Positions 1-5,410 of a DNA stretch of 5,410 nt are shown here, one piece after another. The first letter of the stretch is position 1, and each line of letters opens with the position of its first letter. Source of the stretch: Candidatus Coatesiibacteriota bacterium (GTDB taxonomy: Bacteria; B130-G9); the NCBI GenBank assembly GCA_016929465.1, contig JAFGIT010000214.1:1-5410 (forward strand). The letters run 5' to 3'. The notes beneath the pieces were generated by a model. It was not told the origin of the DNA and made no database searches. It worked only from the letters and a program-made list of their open reading frames with translations. A program made the translations under genes and the position numbers.

Positions 1-947
1 AGTCATCTCTGATACGCGGAAACACAATCAGTGAGAATCTCATAAGCGGGATATTTATCGGCTATACAGATGATTCCGTGATTATCGAGGAGAACATGAT
101 CGAGGGCAATGTGAAGCATGGTATCGATTGTGAAAACAGCTCAACGAGAATCGAGCATAGCTCGATCAACTCGAATGGCTGCGCCGGCATCCGCTATCGC
201 AATGGTTCTCCAACAATCGAGTGTAATGTGATTTCAGGCAATCAAGGAGATGGCGATTCTGGTGGCGGCATCCTCTGCGATTGGTTTGGCACATCGGGAA
301 GAGTGCTAATAATCGGCAACCTGATCGAGGGCAATAGCTCCTATAGCGGAGGCGGGATCTCATGCTACTCGGCTAGAGATAATTCGCCGATTATAACGCA
401 CAATTCGATTAGAAATAACTCGGCTGCCCTGGGCGGCGGGATATACTGCGATTGGGGGAGTTCGCCGCTCATTTTCAATAACTTGATTTGCGGCAATCAA
501 GCCACCGACGCCGGTGGGGGCCTCTTCTGCGAGGACTTGTGCTCACCGACTCTCCTGAATAACACGATAGCAGGCAATACCGCCCAGAACGGTCCGGCCG
601 GGATATTCTCCTATGCCATGCATAGCCTCGTCGTTAAGGACAACATACTCTGGGGAAATACCTCCGTCGCGGGGCCCGGCGACCAGCTACTGCCCGATTA
701 CGGCGAGATCACTTTCAACTGCATCCAGGACTGGTCAAATGGCGGAAATAGCAACATCTCGGCAGATCCGATGCTCGTCGATGGCCCCCTCGGTGCATAC
801 TACCTCGATCCATCAAGCCCGTGTATCGATGCCGGAAGCCAATCGGCAGAGGACGCCAGCCTCTCTGAAATGACCACTCAGGCAGACGGCACGCCCGACA
901 CCGGCACCGTTGATATGGGATTTCATTATCCGGTCCCGGAGGAATAG
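1..947 (+). CDS. Right-handed parallel beta-helix repeat protein, 3' part (start outside window)
   Basis: The frame is open from the left edge (first full codon at position 3) to the TAG at 945-947, giving 314 visible residues, so the true start is upstream; the GTG at 78 is only an internal codon. The protein is made of repeats of about 22-29 residues with the pattern N-x-I-x-x-N followed by a Gly-rich turn (GGGI or GGGL), typical of the PbH1/beta-helix fold found in polysaccharide lyases, adhesins and surface proteins. At least six or seven coils are visible up to about residue 210. The C-terminal part (roughly 240-314) has 'ADPMLVD', 'SPCIDAG' and 'GTVDMGFHYP', a tail I associate with secreted beta-helix proteins of planctomycetes and candidate phyla. 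No catalytic motif, membrane anchor or sorting signal is seen at the C-terminus; a signal peptide would lie outside the window. Substrate and function are unknown. Fold confidence is high, role confidence low. Confidence 0.85.
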   Translation, partial: SSLIRGNTISENLISGIFIGYTDDSVIIEENMIEGNVKHGIDCENSSTRIEHSSINSNGCAGIRYRNGSPTIECNVISGNQGDGDSGGGILCDWFGTSGRVLIIGNLIEGNSSYSGGGISCYSARDNSPIITHNSIRNNSAALGGGIYCDWGSSPLIFNNLICGNQATDAGGGLFCEDLCSPTLLNNTIAGNTAQNGPAGIFSYAMHSLVVKDNILWGNTSVAGPGDQLLPDYGEITFNCIQDWSNGGNSNISADPMLVDGPLGAYYLDPSSPCIDAGSQSAEDASLSEMTTQADGTPDTGTVDMGFHYPVPEE

Positions 948-1023
948 GAGCGATCACAATTTGCGATGCACGCAAGAACTGGTGGCGATTTGAACCTGGA
1001 GCATATTGGTCGAGGTCTCATTC

Positions 1024-1053
1024 TTGACTTCGCCCTTTTTCAATGGCTATATT
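1024..1053 (+). promoter_or_regulatory. Predicted sigma-70-type promoter for the radical SAM gene
   Basis: TTGACT at 1024-1029 matches the -35 consensus at 5 of 6 bases. TATATT at 1048-1053 matches the -10 consensus at 5 of 6, with an 18-base spacer. Transcription would begin near 1060 and leave a leader of about 70 bases before the ATG at 1129. The site lies between the beta-helix gene and the radical SAM gene, so it would give the latter its own transcript. It assumes the host sigma factor has the usual specificity. Confidence 0.5.
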
Positions 1054-1128
1054 CGCGGAGACCGCAGCAGTATTGCCGTCCATCTTATGGAAATAATCCA
1101 AAAGGAATCTCGAGAGAAGATAACCATA

Positions 1129-2577
1129 ATGGCTGATGTTGTATTGGTGGAGCCGATCTTTGGGCACTGGGACTCGCTAAGGACCAAGCCCACCCCTCCG
1201 CTCGGGCTGCTCGCGACCGCGCGATACGTCGCACGCGAATTCGAGACGGTCCTAATCGACGAGAGGCTCGATGAGAATTGGCGAGAGAGCCTCAAGAAAG
1301 AGCTCGACAAATCGCCCCTGTGCGTGGGCATTCACAGCCTGACCGGCAACCAGATCAAGCACTCGCTCGACGTCGCCAAGTTCATCAAGGACAACTCGGA
1401 GGTCCCCGTCGTATGGGGCGGTGCGCATACGACACTTCTCCCGGAGCAGTCGATCTCGGATCCCTGCGTCGATATCATCGTCGAGGGCGAGGGCGAGATG
1501 ACATTCCTGGAGCTCGTGACCGCGCTCAAAGGCGGCAATGACCTGAAGGATGTCCCGGGCCTTTGGATAGAGCGGGATGGCAAGCCTCATTACACGGGAC
1601 CACGTGACCTGATCGCGATGGACGAACTGCCCGAAATGCCTTATGACCTCGTCGACTTCAGGGACTATCTGCCACTCGAATTCGAGAAGCCCACGTTCTA
1701 CATCGAGAGCTCACGCGGCTGCCCTAATAACTGCACGTTCTGCTACAACAAGGTCTTCCACAAGCGCAGATGGAGGGCGTTCTCCGCCGATGTCTTCGTG
1801 GAGCGCATGTTGAAGGCAGCCGAGAGGTTCGACGCAAAGCACTTTTATATCGTCGATGAGAACTACTCTGTCGATACGAAACGTGTGAAGCGAATATCGG
1901 AGGCACTCGTCGGCGCGGGCATCACCTGGACCACGACCGGCGGCCACATCCCGGAGATGTCAACGTTGAGCGACGAAGACTTCAAGCTGCTCGAGAAAAG
2001 CGGCTGCAGAAGGCTCTATTTCGGCGTCGAATCGGGCTCGGAGCGAATACTAAAGCGGGTCGGCAAGAAGCTCAAAATGGAACAGCTATTCGACGTCAAC
2101 AAGCGCCTCTCGAAGGTCGATATCATACCTCGCTACAGCTTCATTACCGGCCTCCCTTATGAACGCGAGGCGGACCTGAAGAAGACCGTAGAATTGATCA
2201 TGCGAGTCATGCACGAGAATCCGAAGGCGACCATCACAGCGCTTGCGACATACATCCCATATCCCGGCTCCGACCTCTACGAGGACTCACTGCGCTATGG
2301 CTTCGAGGAGCCGAAGACGCTGGCTGAATGGGGCGAGCTGAAGATGGAGCGGAGCAATATGCCCTGGCTCTCGAGAAGGGACAAGCGAGTGCTCGAGAGC
2401 TTGTATTTTCTCTCCTTCTTCATCGATTCGAAGGCCAAGGACTTCGTCTGCACCAAGCTCCTGACGCTCCTGGCTACAATCTACCAGCCGATCGCGCGCT
2501 ATCGTATGAAGCACTTCTTCTTCGGGATGATGCCCGAGATGAAGATGTCACAGAAATACCTGGAGAGAGCGAATTGA
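1129..2577 (+). CDS. B12-binding-domain radical SAM protein
   Basis: This predicted 482-residue cytoplasmic enzyme belongs to the cobalamin-dependent radical SAM superfamily, which includes methyltransferases, BchE-like cyclases and other C-C bond enzymes. Residues about 1-135 resemble the B12-binding Rossmann domain: 'MADVVLVEP', 'PPLGLLATARYVA', then 'VVWGGAHTTLLPE' and 'VDIIVEGEGEMTFLELV'. The radical SAM cluster CPNNCTFC follows at residues 198-205 (Cys198, Cys202, Cys205; bases 1720-1743), with 'YIVDENYS', 'YFGVESGSERILKRVGK' and 'FITGLPYERE' matching later strands of the TIM barrel. The C-terminal ~110 residues are helical-looking and probably determine substrate; I cannot name it. ATG 1129 was chosen because the protein then begins as this family usually does, a weak purine-rich site (GAGAGAAG, 1112-1119) precedes it, and a good promoter lies within the longer TTG-started frame from 1006. 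ATG 1087 is the alternative. The family is confident; the reaction is unknown. Confidence 0.92.
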   Translation: MADVVLVEPIFGHWDSLRTKPTPPLGLLATARYVAREFETVLIDERLDENWRESLKKELDKSPLCVGIHSLTGNQIKHSLDVAKFIKDNSEVPVVWGGAHTTLLPEQSISDPCVDIIVEGEGEMTFLELVTALKGGNDLKDVPGLWIERDGKPHYTGPRDLIAMDELPEMPYDLVDFRDYLPLEFEKPTFYIESSRGCPNNCTFCYNKVFHKRRWRAFSADVFVERMLKAAERFDAKHFYIVDENYSVDTKRVKRISEALVGAGITWTTTGGHIPEMSTLSDEDFKLLEKSGCRRLYFGVESGSERILKRVGKKLKMEQLFDVNKRLSKVDIIPRYSFITGLPYEREADLKKTVELIMRVMHENPKATITALATYIPYPGSDLYEDSLRYGFEEPKTLAEWGELKMERSNMPWLSRRDKRVLESLYFLSFFIDSKAKDFVCTKLLTLLATIYQPIARYRMKHFFFGMMPEMKMSQKYLERAN

Positions 2578-2597
2578 CAATGCGGGAGGGACTCAAT

Positions 2598-2610
2598 GTA
2601 GGGGCTGGCC
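2598..2610 (+). repeat. Partial REP-like element, outer half of left arm
   Basis: GTAGGGGCTGGCC here is identical to the first 13 bases of the complete palindrome at 2680-2692. The sequence diverges immediately afterwards (CTGAAAACTG), with no inner arm and no right arm, so it looks like a truncated copy. Confidence 0.6.
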
Positions 2611-2679
2611 CTGAAAACTGTAACATAAGTCATCTCGCAAGGGGATCGGCGAATGACTCGTACTCGACGCACACCACCT

Positions 2680-2742
2680 GTAGGGGCTGGCCTTGTGCCT
2701 GCCCGAATACGTGGATGGGCGGGGACAAGCCACCGCCCCTAC
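2680..2742. repeat. REP-like imperfect palindrome, complete copy
   Basis: The left arm (2680-2704) begins GTAGGGGC and ends CTGCCC. The right arm (2717-2742) begins GGGCGGGG and ends GCCCCTAC. Read as reverse complement, the right arm matches the left at about 20 of 25 positions with one single-base gap, around a 12-base loop (2705-2716). The perfect outer 8 bases (GTAGGGGC / GCCCCTAC) and the CTTGT / ACAAG core are the best-paired parts. Transcribed, it would form a long hairpin. No T-run follows, so it is not a standard intrinsic terminator. Elements of this kind are dispersed in many copies in some bacterial genomes and may be mobilised in trans; that is background knowledge, not shown here. 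Confidence 0.75.
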
Positions 2743-2773
2743 GCGACACGAAATCCGAATTATTGAATAGCCC

Positions 2774-2803
2774 CCTTGTGCCTGCCCTCTCAAATGAGCG
2801 GGC
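2774..2803 (+). repeat. Partial REP-like element, inner half of left arm with small hairpin
   Basis: CCTTGTGCCTGCCC at 2774-2787 is identical to 2691-2704, the inner half of the complete palindrome's left arm. What follows can still fold: GCCC (2784-2787) and CTC (2789-2791) pair with GAG (2796-2798) and GGGC (2800-2803) around AAAT, with one T-C mismatch. The outer GTAGGGGC and its partner GCCCCTAC are missing, so this is a truncated or decayed copy. Confidence 0.55.
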
Positions 2804-2870
2804 TTCGATGTCCGCCAAATGCACTGCCAGCAGCCGGCGGTCCGACCCGATTTTGGCATTAGCATTTCGA

Positions 2871-2899
2871 TTGGCCATTTCATTTTCGCATGGCATTAT
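2871..2899 (+). promoter_or_regulatory. Weak possible promoter for the flavoprotein-era operon
   Basis: TTGGCC (2871-2876) and CATTAT (2894-2899) each match the sigma-70 consensus at 4 of 6 bases with a 17-base spacer, in a locally AT-rich stretch about 75 bases before the ATG at 2975. Matches of this quality arise by chance, so it is offered only because the operon needs a promoter in this gap. Confidence 0.2.
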
Positions 2900-2974
2900 A
2901 TCAGTCAATAAAATCGATCAGCGGCACGCCCGGCGCAGATTGTCATGGAGTAACTGGTCTTTTTAGGGGTCATT

Positions 2975-4300
2975 ATGAGCGAAAAGAGAAGAAGAGCGCA
3001 CATAGTCGGCGCTGGAATTAGTGGTCTGACGGTTGGCCATGAGCTTGCACGGCGCGGATTCGAAGTTGTTCTCCTCGAGAAGTTGAGCGAAGTGGGCGGT
3101 CTCGCGAGAACATTCAGGTATGGCGATTTCTCCTTCGATATCGGACCCCACAGGTTCCATACGGACAGGGAGCACGTGGGCGAATTCATCGAATCTGTCC
3201 TGGGCGATGAAGGGATAGCGATTCCCAGGTACTCGAGTGTCTATCTTTTCGGCAAGTATCATCAGTGGCCGCTGAGGCCCAAATCGCTATTCAGACTCCC
3301 TAAGTCGGTTCTCATCAAGTGCTTCTTCGACCTATTTCGCCGCCCGAAGTTCACGACCGAGCGATTTGATGATTATATCAAGAGCAAATACGGCCAGACC
3401 CTGTATGAGGTCTTCTTCCATGATTATACGGTGAAATACAATTGGACAGATCCGTCGAAACTACACGCGCACTGGGCGTCCGCGAGCATCGATAGGGCCA
3501 TCATCGACAAACGCGCTTCGATGAACTCGCTCTGGGACACGCTGAAGGTGACACTGCTACCGAAGCCCGTTACCACGCAGTTCTTGTATCCCAAGCACGG
3601 CGTTGACGTGTTCTGCAGGAAGCTCAGGGAGAGCATAGAAGCGCAGGGTGGTCGCATCGTATGTGGAGTAAAGAACATCGAGCTCGAGTCCGCCGACAAG
3701 AAGGTCAAATCGATTGAATACGATGGTCAAAAGGACGATGTCGATGTTCTTGTCTGGACGGCGCCTCTCCCGCTTCTGGCGGAGAAGATGGGTATCGATA
3801 AGCCCAATCTGAGGTATCTCTCCCTTGTCGCCTATAATGTAGAGATTGACCACAAGGCTACGCTTCCCGACCAGTGGATCTACTACCCGAGCAAAGGCCT
3901 CGACATTGCGAGGGTCTCATTCCCCGAGAACTTCAGCCCGTTCATGGTTCCCGAAGGAAAGGGCGGCATCTGTATCGAGATTACGACGCTTGGCCCGCCG
4001 TCCATGGATTACGCCGAATCGAAACGAGAGAGCATCATAAACGATATGGAGAAGGTCGGTCTATCGACTCGGTCGAATATCCTGAACGTCCATATCGAGC
4101 TGGTTGAGAACACTTACCCGCTCTACGAGCTAGGCTACGTCCAGGAGAAGGAGCGGTTCAACAAGGCGCTCAGCAAGTTCGGAAATGTTCATCTTGCGGG
4201 CAGAACCGGTCTTTTCTGGTATAACAACATGGACAACTCCATAGAGCAGGCACTTCAGCTGGCGGAGGAAATCTCTCCGGAAGGCAAGGGGCAGACCTAG
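2975..4300 (+). CDS. FAD-dependent oxidoreductase, amine-oxidase / UDP-galactopyranose-mutase-like
   Basis: This 441-residue flavoprotein opens with a Rossmann dinucleotide fold: GAGISG at residues 12-17, Glu35 ending the second strand to hold the ribose, then 'VGGLARTF' at 40-47. 'FDIGPHRFHT' (54-63) and 'GKYHQWPL' (93-100) resemble the FAD/substrate region of UDP-galactopyranose-mutase-like and COG1232-type proteins. 'DYTVKYNW' (150-157) and 'HWASASIDRA' (166-175) recall the family's 'YT.KvWG' and 'dWA..RI' motifs, with the usual WG altered to YNW. 'FLYPKHGVDVF' (203-213) and the C-terminal 'LAGRTGLFWYNNMDNSIEQAL' segment (from 407) complete the FAD site. No signal peptide is seen, so it is probably cytoplasmic. 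The ATG has a good ribosome site, AGGGG at 2965-2969, five bases upstream. It is first in a tight operon with era and a flippase-like membrane gene. Likely substrates are a nucleotide sugar, a lipid-linked glycan or an isoprenoid; the sequence cannot decide. A carotenoid or porphyrin oxidase role is less likely given the UGM-like motifs. Confidence 0.88.
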   Translation: MSEKRRRAHIVGAGISGLTVGHELARRGFEVVLLEKLSEVGGLARTFRYGDFSFDIGPHRFHTDREHVGEFIESVLGDEGIAIPRYSSVYLFGKYHQWPLRPKSLFRLPKSVLIKCFFDLFRRPKFTTERFDDYIKSKYGQTLYEVFFHDYTVKYNWTDPSKLHAHWASASIDRAIIDKRASMNSLWDTLKVTLLPKPVTTQFLYPKHGVDVFCRKLRESIEAQGGRIVCGVKNIELESADKKVKSIEYDGQKDDVDVLVWTAPLPLLAEKMGIDKPNLRYLSLVAYNVEIDHKATLPDQWIYYPSKGLDIARVSFPENFSPFMVPEGKGGICIEITTLGPPSMDYAESKRESIINDMEKVGLSTRSNILNVHIELVENTYPLYELGYVQEKERFNKALSKFGNVHLAGRTGLFWYNNMDNSIEQALQLAEEISPEGKGQT

Positions 4301-4304
4301 GCGA

Positions 4305-5213
4305 ATGCCGGAGCAGCCCTTCAGATCTGGCTATGTCTCGATCATCGGCCGACCAAACGTCGGCAAGTCAACGCTCATCAACCTGATCGTCGGCAAGAAG
4401 ATCGCGATTATCTCGGACAAGCCGCAGACCACGCGCAATCGCATCCTGGGGATCAAGACGCTTCCGGAGGCGCAGGTTATTTTTATCGACACTCCGGGCA
4501 TACACAAGCCGCCGAAGCTAATGAACAAGGTAATGGTCAAGATCGCTCTACAGGCGATGTCCGACATGGACGCGATCATCTTCGTGACCGAGATCAAGCG
4601 CAAGACGCATCCGCAGGACCTTTTCATCCTGAAGAGCCTCGGCCGGGTGAAATGCCCGGTGGTTCTCGCAATAAATAAGTGCGACCTATTGCCCCAGTAC
4701 CCCGAGATGAACATCCAGCAGATGACCGAGAATTATCAGTCGCTGCTTTCTTTCAATGGGATATTTCACATCTCTGCTCTCACAAATACCAACGTCGATT
4801 CGCTTCTCGATAGGGTCGTCGGCTTGCTGCCAGAGGGGCCGATGTATTATCCTGAGGATACTGTCACCGATCTCTCGGAGGAGTTCATTCTCGCTGAGAT
4901 AATCCGCGAAAAGGCGCTGCTTCTGACACGCCAGGAGCTGCCTTACTCGACGGGCGTGCTTGTGGAATCGATTGAGGAGGACGACAGGGAAGAGGAGACG
5001 CTGGTGGTTATCCACGCGACTATCTACGTTGAACGTCCGAGCCAGAAGGCGATCGTGATAGGCAAGGGCGGCCAGATGCTCAAGAACATCGGGACGCAGG
5101 CCAGGAAGGAGATGGAGGCGATCTTCGGCCTCAGGGTCTTCCTCAAGCTATTTGTCAAGGTCAAGGAGAAGTGGACTGAGAATGCGATGATATTGAAGAG
5201 GATGGGGCTTTGA
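4305..5213 (+). CDS. era: GTPase Era
   Basis: Era is an essential GTPase that binds the 3' end of 16S rRNA and helps mature the 30S subunit, acting in the cytoplasm and at the inner face of the membrane. The 302-residue length is normal for the family. The GTPase motifs are all intact: GRPNVGKS (G1, residues 15-22), PQTTRNR (G2, 40-46), DTPG followed by the Era-typical IHKP (G3, 62-69), NKCD (G4, 124-127) and SAL (G5, 157-159). The C-terminal KH domain carries 'ERPSQKAIVIGKGG' with GKGG at 253-256 and ends in 'KVKEKW' (285-290), the expected Era tail. The ATG lies 4 bases after the preceding TAG. The nearest purine-rich site, AAGGGG at 4286-4291, is rather far (13 bases), so translation may depend on coupling to the upstream flavoprotein gene. 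The next gene overlaps its stop by 4 bases. Confidence 0.98.
   Translation: MPEQPFRSGYVSIIGRPNVGKSTLINLIVGKKIAIISDKPQTTRNRILGIKTLPEAQVIFIDTPGIHKPPKLMNKVMVKIALQAMSDMDAIIFVTEIKRKTHPQDLFILKSLGRVKCPVVLAINKCDLLPQYPEMNIQQMTENYQSLLSFNGIFHISALTNTNVDSLLDRVVGLLPEGPMYYPEDTVTDLSEEFILAEIIREKALLLTRQELPYSTGVLVESIEEDDREEETLVVIHATIYVERPSQKAIVIGKGGQMLKNIGTQARKEMEAIFGLRVFLKLFVKVKEKWTENAMILKRMGL
5195..5201 (+). promoter_or_regulatory. Ribosome binding site that fixes the TTG start at 5210
   Basis: GAAGAGG lies inside the 3' end of era, 8 bases before TTG 5210. In this frame no ATG or GTG appears in the preceding bases examined (back to about 5180), and the spacing is near ideal, so it supports TTG as the start of the membrane protein. 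Confidence 0.55.
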
Positions 5214-5410
5214 GCCTGCTGCATAGACTCAGAAAGAAACTCCTGCTCGCGGTGATTCTCGGCGCGGCCGTATTCTTGGGAATCTCGATCTACACGGGCT
5301 TCGACAAATTCACTCGCTCGCTCGCTAACTTCAACCTCTGGTATCTCCCGCTCGTCATCGTCCTCGTCGTCCTGAATTACATCCTCAGGTTCTGCAAATG
5401 GCACTACTAC
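5210..5410 (+). CDS. Lysylphosphatidylglycerol-synthase-TM / flippase-like membrane protein, N-terminal part
   Basis: The frame runs open from TTG 5210 to the right edge, giving 67 residues; the 3' end is outside the window. After a basic start (HRLRKK, 5-10) there is a hydrophobic segment at about 11-30 and a second at about 43-61 ending in 'NYILRFCKWHYY' (56-67). The pattern 'WYLPL ... LNYxLRFxKWHYY' is one I recognise from the N-terminus of the lysylphosphatidylglycerol synthase transmembrane family (UPF0104, YbhN/AglD-like), whose members are inner-membrane proteins of about 300-350 residues linked to lipid or glycolipid flipping and modification. The start overlaps the era stop codon (TTGA), so the two are probably translationally coupled. 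The specific substrate is unknown; the family call rests on the first 67 residues only. Confidence 0.75.
   Translation, partial: MSLLHRLRKKLLLAVILGAAVFLGISIYTGFDKFTRSLANFNLWYLPLVIVLVVLNYILRFCKWHYY

Larger units (their letters stand above)
2578..2974. other. Intergenic region with REP-like repeats, no convincing gene
   Basis: This 397-base gap separates the radical SAM gene from the flavoprotein operon. It holds one complete palindromic element (2680-2742), two partial copies of the same element (2598-2610 and 2774-2803), an imperfect 17-18-base duplication (2863-2897) and a weak promoter-like pair (2871-2899). Open frames crossing it on either strand have no recognisable protein character. 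No hairpin followed by a T-run, tRNA or known riboswitch was recognised. Confidence 0.7.

Noticed and set aside
78-947. GTG at 78 as the true start of the beta-helix protein
   Set aside because: The frame stays open to the left edge and the residues before it continue the same beta-helix repeats.
961-975. Hairpin TTGCG-ATGCA-CGCAA after the beta-helix gene
   Set aside because: The stem is only 5 bp and no T-run follows, so it is not convincing as a terminator.
2680-2742. Palindrome as an intrinsic terminator for the radical SAM gene
   Set aside because: It is followed by GCGACACG rather than a T-run and belongs to a repeated family, so a repeat element explains it better.
2328-2966. Long + strand open frame overlapping the radical SAM gene's 3' end and the intergenic repeats
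   Set aside because: It is out of frame with a clear gene over its first 250 bases, its remainder translates the repeat palindromes, and it shows no domain character.
2578-2974. CRISPR array from the repeated GGGGCTGGCC and CTTGTGCCTGCCC units
   Set aside because: Only fragments of one palindrome recur, with irregular spacing and no constant-length spacers.
5024-5404. Minus-strand open frame of 126 codons
   Set aside because: It is antisense to the Era KH domain and the membrane protein start; its acidic and Ser/Leu-rich stretches are the complement of those genes.

Overview
The window looks like a chromosomal segment from an uncultivated bacterium of moderate to high GC content. Every supported gene is on the + strand. 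The taxon cannot be fixed from the sequence. Three things point to a Gram-negative-type lineage of the FCB/planctomycete/candidate-phylum kind: a beta-helix protein ending in an 'SPCIDAG ... GTVDMGFHYP'-style tail, an intergenic palindromic element beginning GTAGGGGC, and bacterial-type housekeeping and promoter signals. That placement is inference from general family knowledge.

Layout. Positions 1-947 hold the 3' part of a large, probably secreted, right-handed parallel beta-helix repeat protein whose start lies left of the window. A 181-base gap carries a good sigma-70-like promoter (TTGACT-18-TATATT). Next is a cobalamin-binding-domain radical SAM protein (1129-2577) with an intact CxxxCxxC cluster. 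The gap 2578-2974 has no convincing gene; it holds one complete and two partial copies of a REP-like palindromic repeat and a weak possible promoter. A compact downstream operon follows: an FAD-dependent oxidoreductase of the amine-oxidase / UDP-galactopyranose-mutase-like type (2975-4300), the GTPase Era (4305-5213, 4 bases later), and the first 67 codons of a multi-pass membrane protein of the lysylphosphatidylglycerol-synthase-TM / flippase-like family (from 5210, overlapping the Era stop by 4 bases at TTGA).

How the genes may work together. Era is a ribosome-assembly housekeeping gene. The radical SAM/B12 enzyme, the UGM-like flavoprotein and the flippase-like membrane protein belong to families that often sit among genes for cell-surface glycans or lipids. 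A shared role in making or moving an envelope glycolipid is plausible, but the window does not prove it. No mobile element, CRISPR array, RNA gene or defence system was recognised.
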